Assembly: GCA_002077065.1 (NCBI GenBank) | Contig: NAJO01000019.1 | Span: 744,001-808,000, forward strand | Direction: 5' to 3' | Source of the DNA: Cryoendolithus antarcticus | Lineage: Eukaryota > Ascomycota > Dothideomycetes > Cladosporiales > Cladosporiaceae | DNA: 64,000 bases | Shown here: one piece after another, positions 33,255 through 44,832 of the stretch | How positions within the stretch are numbered: the first letter of the stretch is position 1 | Layout of the letters: every line of letters starts with the position of its first letter | The notes under the pieces: generated by a model | What the model was told of the DNA's origin: nothing | Seen by the model: the letters and a program-made list of their open reading frames with translations, nothing else | The model's database searches: none | Translations under genes and position numbers: made by a program

Positions 33255-33786
33255 CTAGTCGTGATTGCCGTGATCGATGTTTTCCAACTTCCAACAATCG
33301 AAGTCATCCGGCTTGCATCTTCCTTTCTTCCCGTCACCGGACTCAGGTTTCTCGACATTGTCATGACACTCCAGTCTCGCACTTGAGATGGTCTTGAAAC
33401 CATGAGGAGCGTGACAGGTCATTTCCACCTTGGGAAGAGAGGCGACGTCCCTCAGCCAAGCCCAGTTCTTGCCCTGGCAATGCTGTTCCTCGTAGGTCCA
33501 AAGTGTGCAATTCCCATACTCCTCGATCTTGTGGTCTCTGTGTGGCCACAGGTACTGCAAATAGTATTGGGTCGCTGGCATTTGCCAGGACACAGACTTG
33601 TTATTGCCGTTGACTTGCTCGTAGCCCATCTTGCCGGGTTGATTGCCTGGCTTCAATCCGCAGCTGGTCATGTCGTCGTAAAGTCACATATAAAAGTGAA
33701 GCGGATATGCATCCCAAGCGAAAGCCAAGGGAAATCGAGGTGCTCACAAGCACGGCGACGACGCCCACGAGCTTTGACCAGATCAT
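33255..33786 (-). CDS. Small Cys/Trp-rich protein, possibly secreted
   Basis: Not recognised by family. The main exon (33671 or lower to 33255) encodes up to 138 residues with seven cysteines and a compact central part (YGNCTLWTYEEQHC, GKNWAWLRDVASL, VEMTC, ISSARLEC). This resembles small secreted fungal proteins with paired disulphides. About 45 bp upstream of the first ATG of that frame, in another frame, is MIWSKLVGVVAVLVSTSISLG (start 33786), a good signal-peptide core. The frames differ by one, so an intron must join them. The CTT|GTGAGC donor at 33747 with the GATTGAAG acceptor ending at 33651 keeps frame (97 nt), but the better CCAG acceptor at 33664 does not. The exon structure is therefore open. 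The gene sits alone in a gene-poor stretch. Confidence 0.5.
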
Positions 33787-35802
33787 TCTTCTCTGCTTAC
33801 GAGTCAGTGATTGTTGTTACGACAAGGTCTTTGTCTTGATGCGACATACGGCTGTTACTGGTGGGAACCACAAGTCTTTACTTGCGACAGTTTGTGAAGT
33901 GCTACTTGCAGACTGTATAGGTTGAAACGCTTTGCAAAAATCTCAAGGTGTGCAGGAGGAAGGAAGGGCATTCTTCTGAACCAAGAAGGCCACGAAAAGC
34001 AAATAAAAGATGGGTTAATAAAAGCTGACCTCTCGTTAAATGGACCCGTCAGCGTGTAGACTTTGGTCAGCCATAGACGTGAGTATTAGACTTTCACGGT
34101 CTGGTGACCACAACGAGTCGCCCTCGCTTTCTTCTTGGATGCAGCCTCTTGGATATGCTCCTACAATTGTAGCTGCGACAGTGTGTTCCGTTATGGGTTG
34201 CTCTATGAGAGGTCGACTTCAGAGGGCTGAAAGGTCAGTAATCACATGCATTTCTCTTTGACTGACCCTGCATAGTTGGATCGCTGAAGTGGATATTCTG
34301 GCCTTTCGTCCGGCGCATTTATGAGAATGCAGATTCTGATGGTCCTTGTCATCGAGCACTACACTTTGATGACATGAAGACCTCTCCTGTGAAGTACTGC
34401 GCTCTCCGCGTATTCGGTTTCCTGGCAATGCTAGGATGCAAGTAACTGCAACAGCGCGCTTTGGTACTGCTGCTTCCGTGAGAGCTTAATCCAAGCAGAA
34501 TACAGCAAGCACCGACATTTGCGCTCTCTCGGCAACGTTGCGTACAGGACACAGTGTTGCGAGCATGCTGACACAAGTGGAAGCGCTGTCCGGAATTGTA
34601 AGAGATGTCACGCTGATGCAATCTGAGACTGCTAGGTCGATGCGATGACACGTACCGGAAGTCCAGCTTACGCAGTTCGAACAGGTGGCCTGCCGTGCGT
34701 CGGGGTCAAGTATGAGCACAGTCATGCAAGCCATACTGCAACGAGAAACTTGCACTTAGTTTGCATACTCAGTATCTCGCCTGGCCTGTCGCGCCAAACA
34801 CCTTTGACTACCCATCTCGAGCACGAAGCAAGGCTTGTAATGCATCATGTATCCCTGGTCCGAGAAGTGCGGTGCGCCTCATCGCGTCCTGCTAACAAGT
34901 CGAGACTGCGTGACCGCAGTCACACATCTCCTCTGATCGAAAGGCGGGTATTGGTTGTCTCAGTGCTCTTGTGTAGGCGGCAAGCTGGAGCCTCACATAG
35001 TGTGTACCAGGATCTGATCTCCCTACCGCTCCAAGGGATCTTCTACTAGCTCCCTCATCGTGGCTTTAGCCACGCTATGCAAGAACTTTGCAGCGCAGAC
35101 TATCTTCTAGCCATCCGTACGTGGCCCTTGATGCGCGGTCATGTTCAGCTCCGGCGTGCGGTATCGACGGCGATCATGCTCGACCAAGTTTTGTCGTGAG
35201 ATCGTGGAGGGCAGATGTGCGGAGGGCAGATGTGCGGAGCGCGAATGAGACGCATGCGCATCGAAAGGAGCTTTCCTTGCATCGTGACAATGGTATATGC
35301 TGGGACAAGGTATGATCTTCTCGCGATCGGGCATCTAACGTACCAAGGGTACCTCGGTAGTGGGCGAGGCGGCCGCGGGCGGTGAGACGGCTGACCGACG
35401 GGTCTGCGGCCGAACCCTCGCGAAGCTTGCCAAGACGGGCCTTGGCCTTGGGCATGGAAGTGTATACTCGCCCATATTGTACTCTGTGCTACGGAGTTAC
35501 CAATGTCGACCGGGCTCTTCGTGGCATGATGTCCGTGAATCTGCTTTCGCGGTTAGCCGGACCTAGTTTTGATCGGAGGCGATCATCTGGGATTCAAGGC
35601 CCGAGGCTGTGTAGGCTGGGTCTTTCGTAGCGCAAGAAAGTCCGTGCAATAGTTGCACGAGACTTTCGGTGGGAACACAGAGAGTCCCAAGACTTGAGGG
35701 CTTGCGGATCAAACTCCCGGTAGGATGAACTTGGGGCAGTCTCCAAAGCATCACCGAGCTTGATCGGTCTCGCTTATGATGTGCTGACATCTATGGTCGT
35801 CA
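33787..35802. other. Gene-poor region between the small protein and the NACHT gene
   Basis: No gene recognised. A 15-bp unit GGAGGGCAGATGTGC is repeated twice in tandem at 35206-35235. Confidence 0.55.
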
Positions 35803-35997
35803 TCATATCGAATATCGCCTCGATGATCGTCGAGCCACAAGTACTGACCCACGGAAGCCGACATCGTCAATGTAGGCCCTCGGACAGCCTCCTGAGGCTT
35901 CACGTAACAACCGCAGATTCAGCGTCAGCGACGCAACTGTGTGCATTTTCCCAACCCTCACGTAGCGTAGTAAGTCTTTCTGTAATTCTTCCTCAAA
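35803..35997 (-). pseudogene. Out-of-frame continuation of the NACHT gene
   Basis: Directly after the intron acceptor of the NACHT gene (CACAG at 36002-35998) another frame reads FEEELQKDLLRYVRVGKMH, then LRLLREASGG and GSVLVARRSSR, and ends at TGA (35805-35803). The first part has the style of the linker before ankyrin repeats in fungal NACHT-ankyrin proteins, and the end resembles the start of an ankyrin repeat. It does not connect in frame through the best intron. Confidence 0.45.
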
Positions 35998-38840
35998 CTG
36001 TGATCCAGTGACAAGCTGGGGCTGCCGTTAGCTTCCTCTCCACAGCGGATTCTTATCCGATATACTGACCTCCGCGCCCATTGCACGAACATGAATGCAC
36101 CCCAGTTGGAGAAGTCTGTATCATCTGACCAGCCGAGCCCGCAGAGTAGCGGGCGACACTTCCTCGCTAGCAGATCTAGTGGGCTGGTGAGTGACTGTAG
36201 GTTGCTGGCGGATACGGCCGTCTCTATCATCTTCCTTGAGCGGGAAGCGTTAGTTTCTTGGGGATGATAGACCATCCTCAGCCAGCTGATTAGATTTTCT
36301 TGATTTAAGAACAGACGATCAATGTCAGAGTCAATGTCTGACAACAGATGCAAATTGGTGGCTATCTCTTCGAGGTAAAGAGTCCAGCCAACCGCACTAT
36401 GCCAGAGAAACTCGGTCTGCTCTGGGGTCAGCACAGTTTGACAAACCTGCCTGGGCATAGTTGTTGCGATAGTCTCTGGCAAGCACAGAGTAGCGAGACA
36501 TGCTCTCGTCATGTCAGTGTATGCTTGCTTCATATCGAGTGTGCCAGAGTCTGGTTCAAATTTATCGTTGCCAATTCCAGCGTTAGGAGAAGTCAGGAAC
36601 TGGCGCGCCGAAGCATGCACATAACCTATCGCTCCACTGACAGGCTGGATCCTGATCAGCGATCCGAGATGCTTCTCGATGTCCTCCGGATAAAGTTCCT
36701 CTGGATCGCAATCAACTTCGTCATCCGGCGAGATTGACAGCGCGACCTCGAGCTGAGGTAAGGTCAAAGGCTGATGCGCACAAATGACCCAGCGCAGCAC
36801 TTGCCAAAGAGGTCCGCGAATTCTGCCATCTTGATCTGCAAGTCTGTCCAAAGTCCGTCGATACACGTTCCCGAGAGTACTGGGAGGCTGACTGAGTGTA
36901 TTCCGGGCACGCTTCTCGCTGCGGTCGAGCTCTAATTCATTCACGAGAAGGTTTACCCACATGAACATGCCCTTCGACCCAGAAGACAGGACGGTCTCAG
37001 CGTATGTTGCAAGCTCCGGCCGCCAATAGCGATGCTTCAACGCAGCCTTTTGTAGCCGATCGGAGACGTACAATGCCAGATCGTCGGCCGTATCCTCCAC
37101 GTTGATCTCTTTCACGCTCATGGATGGTACATTGGATATCAGGTCTTCTTTGAACCATTCGTTGGGTCTACTGACTAGCAGGACCTTCCAATGCCTTGGC
37201 AAATCGGCCAAGAGCTTGAAGAATTGTACAAAGTCTCTGCGCTGCGCGTCGTTCGCGGGTTCTGCGGCTTCATCAAACCCGTCTACGACCAGCCGGGTGT
37301 CCTTGCTCTGCGAGAAGAGGCTACGAAACGCCCGACAGAGCACGTCGATGGTGATGTTCTCCGAATTTCGATGATCTGTAAGATCTGGTAGCTCGAGGTG
37401 GACGACCTTTTGGTCAAGCACATTGACTTCTTTGAGGAGCTGATGAAGCCATGAACGCAATATAGCAAGTATACCTCGTTGAGAAGGCTCATCATTCAGA
37501 CTGCAGAAGAAGTATGCGATTCCGGAGGGCTGCATGTGCTGCAATTCATTCACAATGAACGCCGTTAGGAAAGTCTTGCCAAATCCTGGATCAGCATTGA
37601 GCCAGAGCATCTGTGGTGTTGTGCTTGTATTAGATAGCCAAGAAGATATCTTCTCGTCGTTGTAAACCCAAGTCCCTGTCATATCCAGTCGTCGATCAAG
37701 GCGATCGCGGAGGATGCCTTCTACGTCCATTCCCGGAACCCTAACCCATCGTAAGAAACCCTCTCTCTGCCTCTGCTTCTCTGCCAATCCAAGCCTCAGT
37801 GCTGCTTCCCCGATGAGTATGGCGCTATCCCAACGTTTCCTGTCCCCACCATCTAGTCTGCTCACGAATCGCTTTACCTCTTCCAGGCCGCCACGCTGGC
37901 CTTGAGACACCAGTACGAGTGCCGTTTCTATGAGCCTTATGTTCTCGAGCTCTGCTCCTGCAGCAAGCCCATCTGTGTTGGGGCGTCTTGTGGGCTCGCT
38001 CTCTATCATGGACTGCGAGTGCTCCACGGCATTGGTGTCTTGCACCATGCGCGTGTCTTTGATGGTCTGGACTTTGAATGCGTCAACTTGCTTACCCATG
38101 CGTATCCGGCTCTCGATATTGAGTTGTTCGAGGCTCTCCTGGACCTGTATCATTTGCTGCTCGATCCGTAGCGCCGCTCCTGCTTGTGCTTGATCTCGAG
38201 CAAGGTAAGCATCTTGCATTGCTCGTTCGCATCGTCGATCCATGTCGGCAACGCAGAATCTCACTTGTGCTTGAGTGATTCGCCCGCTTCTGCCCTTGAA
38301 GAGTGCTTTGGTATTCTCCACCAGACTTCGACGCTTAGCCAGATACAATCTGACCGATCTGTAGAACTCCGAGTAACCCAGCAGTACCTGTAGTAGACTC
38401 TCCTGCAAGCCAGCAGTGAGATTGACCGTCAAGAGCTCGCGATAACCGCTAAGGCGAGACATCTTCTGGCCCATGTCCTCAAATGCGGTGCCGATGTCGT
38501 CGAAAAATTGCAAGTAATCACGGGCCATTTTGATGAGCATTTTAGTAGTGCCCCAGATTGCAGATGCAATGCCATGAGTATCAATGAGGGCCAGGGCTCC
38601 AATCGCATCAGACATCTTGTCAAGTCCACTGAAAAGTGGGCTAAGTTTATTCAGGCACTTGAACATCAGGCTGTCGTCTGCGAATCCAGCAAGTGCCTCT
38701 TTCAAAGCACTCTGTGCAGCCTCGAAGGTGGACGGTAGCTCGTGCTCGTCACTGGGCCCAATGTTGGCCTGAAATTGGCTGTGCGCGCTTTGCCACACTT
38801 GTGAGGGCGCGAGAAGCTCTGTAGAAGACATGTCAGGCAC
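35958..38840 (-). CDS. NLR-like NACHT protein with a DUF7708-like N-terminus
   Basis: STAND-class NTPase of the fungal NLR type, a group linked to heterokaryon incompatibility and defence (family knowledge). 960 residues unspliced. The N-terminal helical part (about 60-240: TKMLIKMARDYLQFFDDIG) is DUF7708-like. NACHT follows: Walker A ADPGFGKTF at about 420 and Walker B RLVVDGFDEA at about 518, then LLVSRPNEWF and a winged-helix part (WVICAHQPLTLPQLEVALSI). A 72-nt stop-free intron 36069-35998 (GTCAGT, branch GCTAAC, CACAG) probably removes 24 residues and the frame then ends after 13 codons. No repeat domain is attached, unlike most relatives; a plausible lost continuation follows out of frame. 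M4 is a possible start. Confidence 0.85.
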   Translation of the reverse strand: MPDMSSTELLAPSQVWQSAHSQFQANIGPSDEHELPSTFEAAQSALKEALAGFADDSLMFKCLNKLSPLFSGLDKMSDAIGALALIDTHGIASAIWGTTKMLIKMARDYLQFFDDIGTAFEDMGQKMSRLSGYRELLTVNLTAGLQESLLQVLLGYSEFYRSVRLYLAKRRSLVENTKALFKGRSGRITQAQVRFCVADMDRRCERAMQDAYLARDQAQAGAALRIEQQMIQVQESLEQLNIESRIRMGKQVDAFKVQTIKDTRMVQDTNAVEHSQSMIESEPTRRPNTDGLAAGAELENIRLIETALVLVSQGQRGGLEEVKRFVSRLDGGDRKRWDSAILIGEAALRLGLAEKQRQREGFLRWVRVPGMDVEGILRDRLDRRLDMTGTWVYNDEKISSWLSNTSTTPQMLWLNADPGFGKTFLTAFIVNELQHMQPSGIAYFFCSLNDEPSQRGILAILRSWLHQLLKEVNVLDQKVVHLELPDLTDHRNSENITIDVLCRAFRSLFSQSKDTRLVVDGFDEAAEPANDAQRRDFVQFFKLLADLPRHWKVLLVSRPNEWFKEDLISNVPSMSVKEINVEDTADDLALYVSDRLQKAALKHRYWRPELATYAETVLSSGSKGMFMWVNLLVNELELDRSEKRARNTLSQPPSTLGNVYRRTLDRLADQDGRIRGPLWQVLRWVICAHQPLTLPQLEVALSISPDDEVDCDPEELYPEDIEKHLGSLIRIQPVSGAIGYVHASARQFLTSPNAGIGNDKFEPDSGTLDMKQAYTDMTRACLATLCLPETIATTMPRQVCQTVLTPEQTEFLWHSAVGWTLYLEEIATNLHLLSDIDSDIDRLFLNQENLISWLRMVYHPQETNASRSRKMIETAVSASNLQSLTSPLDLLARKCRPLLCGLGWSDDTDFSNWGAFMFVQWARRSVYRIRIRCGEEANGSPSLSLDHSLRKNYRKTYYAT

Positions 38841-41800
38841 AAAACTTTGTCGCTCGACGTCCTTTTACTTTCCGGATTAGAAATGCCGACTACTGAGGCA
38901 TCTGTACTGCAAACGTGTGAGCATTTGGTCTGCTAGGTGTTGAGGCTCGCCTCGCTAAACTAGTTCACAGCTAATTACGCCGAGACGTCATACTACAGCT
39001 ACAGATCCTTTGATTTTAGCCGGACATCTTAAGACAAATGCGAGCTGGTTCTTCAATCTAGCCAGGAATCTTCGCAGCTTTCTATGGACATGAAAAAACA
39101 CCGTCACGGTACCATCCTTCAAGGTCAAATCGGCGATTCCTACCGCACCGTATATTTCGCGTCAGCAGTAAGATGTTATGGTGAGCGAGAGACCGCGCAG
39201 ATCTGATCGCTCGAGAAGCAGCTGTACACAGTGAAATGAGTGTAAACTCAGGGGGAGGTTCGAGAGATCACCGACAAGCTTTACAAGCGGCCAACGGGCC
39301 GTACGATCTCGGTAGCGATCTCGGTAGCGGGCAGGAGTCTTCGGACCGGTACGCGGCCGGGGTTTCGAATGGCGTTGTCGTAGGAATGGTACGATCAAGC
39401 ACCGCTTTGGCCGACGAGCAGTGACATGATCAAGGCCGCTCATCGTTAGCGCACGAGTAGCTCAATAGCGAGCTTCAGTGAGCGAGCAGAATAGCGGGCA
39501 TACTAGATGTAAGATGCTGTCTCGATGTGGCAGCGGCATTGACTACCTCCAGACGATCAACAATTTCTTGTTGAGCCGCAACATCTCTCCGTGGCATTCG
39601 ACTTAGCAGGTCCGCAGTCCCGGGTGGCTATACAGAAGTATATGCTTGCAGAATTCTAGACAGCGACATCGAGAATTCCGAGAGTTTCCTGGTGTACGCT
39701 ATGTGTTCGCGTGTCGTACTGGATAAGCAAGGACGGCCAGACTCTCCGTTGTACACAGTCTCATGAGTTCCGCTATCGTGGGTGGCTGAAGAGGAGCCCG
39801 AGTTCTCTCTGTGGTGGCAGTCTAAGACTCAAGACTCGAAGTCCTTTAGGCTGAGTATTCGCGTCTCGCCAGAAACCACGTGTGGACTACCACACTCTCC
39901 ATGGCGTTCAGCTCGTGCAAGCTCACAATCGTGTAGGTCGCAACAGCAGCGCAAGACGTTCGGTGAGAGTACTGCAAATCTGGAGACTTCAAGTGGCTTA
40001 TGCTGAGTGTCTGCATGGCCTAAGTACAATATGAGGAGGCCTACACTCTCCATATTTCGCCATCCGCCGAAGTCGCAGTCGCGGGTTTCGCGATAGGAGC
40101 GTAAGTTTTCTTGGTGCTGACATTGAGAGGCGCAAGACTTGGATCGCTGCGTGATGCTACCGGGTTATCATTGAGTGCATAGAATTGAGGTTCGTGCTCT
40201 CGGTGGATACTGGTTCGCTGAATGGACACTCGTGAATATTCGGAGAGCACCAGAGGCATGCTCAATGGTGTCTTGGGAATACCGAATTTCCAGATCGCGT
40301 GAGCGGAAGGTTCGGATATCTGTTTGAGCGCAAGGTTAAGAATCTAGTATGGAGGGTTGTTTGATCGAGTTGGGAGGTACGATTGGAGCAATACAACGAG
40401 TGATTGGAGCATCGTAGCTGAAATGTGGGTGTTACGAAAGCATCGAGCATCGAGCACCATAGGGCGAGTTGTATGGATCCTCTCCGCATTGTTCTGTGTT
40501 TGGAAATATCGATCGATCGTGATAAGGACGTTGATTGTTTCGATCAATGGTGGTGTTGTGTTGCCTCTCTACTTGGCTTTGCGACTATACCATTCAACAC
40601 AAAAGTAGCGCACATTACGCCGTCTTCTGCGTGAGGACCGCAAAAGCCGGCCTTCTCTTTCGGGTGGTAGTCAGGGTCCGCCACTGAGGCCGGGAAGGAT
40701 GACGAAGGCGGAGGTGACGCAGGTGGGAGTGAAGGCGGCAGATGAGAAGGTGAGGTCCGGATGAAGGGTGAAGGGGGGAGAGAGTGAGGTTGCCGACAAC
40801 CACAGCGTACAGTGATGCAGCCATGCTGCTAGTGTGTGAGTGAGTGAGTGGTGTTAGTGTAATGGTGTTTGTATGAGCTTTTCTCCTGACGATGTGCCAC
40901 CATATATGTGCTAAGCTCACATCAGTGGGCATGTCTGAGCAATGGAAGTGAACAGGACGACTTACCGTCTCGAGCAAGGAGAACGATTTACCGATGTCAG
41001 CAAACAAGTGACGCACAGCAACTCAGCTCGAGGGTGAGTGCGTCGTTGCAAATCCCATGAGGACGTTGTCTTCATTAGTCTCGTCGTCACTGCCTGCGAC
41101 ATGTGTCTGCAACACCTCCCAGTCCACATCAGCAGCACGTTGCTTACGAGAAAGACTGTATGAGGCCCCGCATGATGTGGACTGTCCTAATTGTGGCAGT
41201 CATAAGACATTGAACTGACACTGTCAGTGCCGTACAGTATGACCGCCGGCGGAGCTATCAGAAGGCCCCTGCTGTCATCCGAAACTACATAGAAGCGCAA
41301 AATAGACGGCGTATGTGCAAAGATCGCCTATCACGGTGTCTCGCCTTCTCACGCACACATGACATTCGGCGTATCGGAAAATGCTCTTACATTGCCTCTC
41401 CCGATGATCGCTCGCCGAAGAGATGGCCGCTAGGCATCGTTCTGGACTCGTGCTCCCGGCGTGGCGAGACGTGGACCAACAGACTTGGAAGCGCTACATT
41501 TCATGTTTCCGCTGGTGCAGCTTGCTTCAGATGGCCACGGTGTAGAGTGTCGAATAATTGAGAAAGTCGCTCCGCCAGGGAGTAGCCTTGACCGCGACCG
41601 CGGAACCACGCTAGAAATGATTCTGGTGAATGCGCACATCATCGGCCAGAGTCAACATGCGCGGCGTGAATCGTGCAGTTCGCTCATGTCATACGAATTT
41701 AATGGAAGGTGGCAACACTGCGAAGGCGCCGTAATAGCTTTCGAGCAAGACCACAATGTCAAGGTTTCCGCCACCTCGGTCCAGACCCGAGAAAGCGCAG

Positions 41801-41878
41801 GTCAAGCTTCCCCTCCATGCACACATTGCTAGATCAGCAACACACTGCCGCTAGGCGACTCATATCAAGCATGGCAGC
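38841..41878. other. Gene-poor region, 3.0 kb
   Basis: Upstream flanks of the NACHT gene and of the second Zn2Cys6 gene. No gene, tRNA or ordered repeat recognised. Confidence 0.6.
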
Positions 41879-43853
41879 ATGGCCGTATCAGAGGGGACTG
41901 ACAGTGCGGACGAAGTCATCAAAGACAGTAGCACACCCCCGGAGCAGGCGACCGGCAAGCTCCCGACTTCTGGCAAGAAGCGAAGTCGAAATGGGTGTAT
42001 GAACTGTCGCCGCAAGAGGCGAAAGTGTTCCGAGACGAAGCCGACATGCGAAGGATGTCAGGCACGGAGCGAGAAGTGTGAATGGGTAAGTCCAAGCAGC
42101 CTCAGTAGACGATCTGTAGCTGACATGCAAATTATAGGGCATCAAGGTCACCTTTCGCCCGGAGAATGCGCAGACCGTGGGCGATGAGTACCGATCGCTT
42201 TTCAGATCTTCCAACACCAGCAGCAAAGTCTTCCAGATTGTCGACGTCACCGCAGAGATCGCGCGCGACTATGTCACAGAGGTCCCCTCGCCTGAGCCTT
42301 TCTCGGAGAGCATCGACGAGGTGGTGACCACACTTACTAGTCCTCCACTACAGGACTTCCCTCCAAAAGCGATTCTGGACCTACCGAGCCCAGTGTTTCC
42401 GCTACCGGAGATCACATCCTCACACTCGCTTGGAGTGGACTTCTTTGACTTTACCGGCAGCACATTTTTGTCACCACACTTCAGCGACTCGACTTTCGAG
42501 GATGGAATCTTCGTGCCAGGTTCGCAGTATCAGGAGCTACATGTGGAGCTGCGGTCGAAGTTGATGGACACAGCTCGCTCGACTGTGCCATCGCGTGTCC
42601 AGTCTTGTGTGCCTTCGCGGCGTGCCTCTGTGGACGCCACTGCCGAAGCATTGCAGATGCTACACGATGGGCCTGTCATTGGAGTCACTGACATCGACGA
42701 GGAGTCGCGAAGACTCGCACAACTGTCACCTGCTCAGGAATATGTCCTGTGGCAGAATTACATCAGCGAAGTCGCTCCATGGCTGGACAAATTTGACATT
42801 AACCGGCACTTTGAGCTCGTTCTGCCGATTTGGGCGAAGGATGTGGGACATCTCAAGTACTCTATGCTCGCACTGTCAGCACGACAGATCGAGCTCAAGG
42901 AGCACAAGCTGGAGCTAGCGACCAGTCTTGCTCTCTACCAGCATGCGATACATCTGCTCTCGCCAGCACTTGCGCAGCGGACGACTGTAGTCCTAGCGTC
43001 TTCAGTGGTGCTGTGCGTGCTAGAAATGCTCAGTTGCTCGCCAAAAGCATGGCGCCGCCACCTTGACGGCTGTGCAGCGCTTATACAAGCCCTCGGCATC
43101 ACTGGCATCTGCGGCGGACCCGAGCAAGCAATCTTCTGGTGCTTTGCTCGCATGGACGTCTGTGGTGGCTTGATATCACTGGAGCAGACACTGATCCCTA
43201 TGTCAAAGTGGATTGGCGGCGGCGCTTTGGCTGAGGATATCCGCCTGCTACAAGCGAAAGACAACTGCGACACGAAAGCAAATCACATCGAATACCTACT
43301 CGGCAGAGTTGTCGAGCTGCTTTGCCGCTTCGGACGCTGGGAGCAACGCCATCAAGATCCTAACCTCGTGTACACGCACAAGCAATATGTAAGTCACTGG
43401 CTCGAGCTCTTCGATCACATCGAGACCTGGCACCGCAACCGACCGCAAGAACTCAAGCCTATCCTGGTCATACCCGCCGAGCACTCTGACCCTCCCTCAA
43501 CATTCCCCACAGTCATGTACCCCAATTGCCCTGCAATCTCTGGAAACCAACTATACCATACCGCCGCACTACTCATGCTCAAGCACAAGCCCGCATCTTT
43601 ACACCTCTCGACCAAGCCGCGGTCAATGCTGTGGCATGCCCGCCAAGTCTGTGCAATCAGCATGAGCAACAGTAATCACGCCTGCTGGAGCAATGCTACG
43701 CAGCCTATATGGATTGCCGGACAGCTGATGAGCCATGCGAGCGAGCACCGAGCGATTCTGGAGCTATACGAGAGGATGGAGCGAGAGATGGGATGGGCGA
43801 CGAAGTGGAGGGCGAATGACTTGCTTGACCACTGGGGTGATCTGCAGAGCTGA
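41879..43853 (+). CDS. Zn2Cys6 transcription factor
   Basis: Gal4-type regulator of 640 residues. Exon 1 (41879-42085) encodes the cluster with C40, C43, C50, C57, C60 and C67; a 52-nt intron (GTAAGT...TATAG, 42086-42137) lies right after the last cluster cysteine, at CEW|GIKVTFRPE, a common intron place in this family. Exon 2 has an acidic linker and then a helical Fungal_trans_2-like region (about 230-620) with LSPAQEYVLWQNYISEVAPWLDKF-like sequence, given here only in part. Its position next to three sugar-metabolism genes makes a pathway-specific role plausible (inference). Confidence 0.9.
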
Positions 43854-44832
43854 ACATGAGATTGAAGAGGCGCTCTCGATGATACGATGTGGTAGATCAT
43901 GCACATGTCGACTTGACCGCCACTGCATAGATGTCAGTAAAGTATATCGGCGGGGGACCGAGCGCCTCACTCAGCAGAGATGACGAAGGTCCCGGGCTTG
44001 TCACGGGCTCTCACATCTGGCTCGCCACTGCAGCTGAGGATTAATGAGCACGATCACTCCGCGCTCTTCGACGGATCGTCTAGCACGAAGATGACACACA
44101 ATACCCGTAGCATACACCTTGAGAGTACGAGTGCTCCAAGTTCGATGTCAAGCATGCTCATAAACCTATCCGCATCAGCATCGAGATCATCTTACTTAAG
44201 TGGCTGGATTCACGACCATGATATCCAAGACACCTACAGCACCGGATGAACCGGACCCGCGGCGAGTTCAAAGTCATTGGATGGATGGTGCTCTAGAGCG
44301 TACTCCACGGCGTTTTTGAAATCAGATCACTCAATTGCGACTGGTCCGGCAAGATTCCGTGAGTCGAGCGCGCGGCGCATGCTAACGGACTAGCGATCTG
44401 CAACTCGCTGCAAGTACCGGACTGGACGTCACAGTGCCACATCCCTGTTGCTACATCCGAAGGGTGAGACAAGCACTGGCACGAACTACTCGAGCTGGGC
44501 AGAGTACAACTGAGGCGGGCGACATATCACTTTGTAGCTGCCAGATACCCCCGTCTATAGTATAAAGCACGCTACGATCGGGACACGCGATGTTGAAGCT
44601 GCGGTATCGAACCTAGAGGCGGCGGCGAATGGACTCCAGAGGTCAAGCCATTGCCGCAAAAGCGCTCGTATGTCTTTACGCTTGTATAGGCGAAGCTCGA
44701 GGTACTGTAGAGCCCTGGGTGGCACCATTTAAGTTTGACATGGAGCGCAAATCTTGAGAAAGCACTAAGCTGGCATTGAGCCCGGAGACGCGTAGAATTA
44801 TCAATGAGTCGCGTGTAGTGTACACAACCTAT
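43854..44832. other. Intergenic between convergent genes
   Basis: 979 bp between the 3' ends of the regulator and the dehydrogenase. Nothing recognised. Confidence 0.5.
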
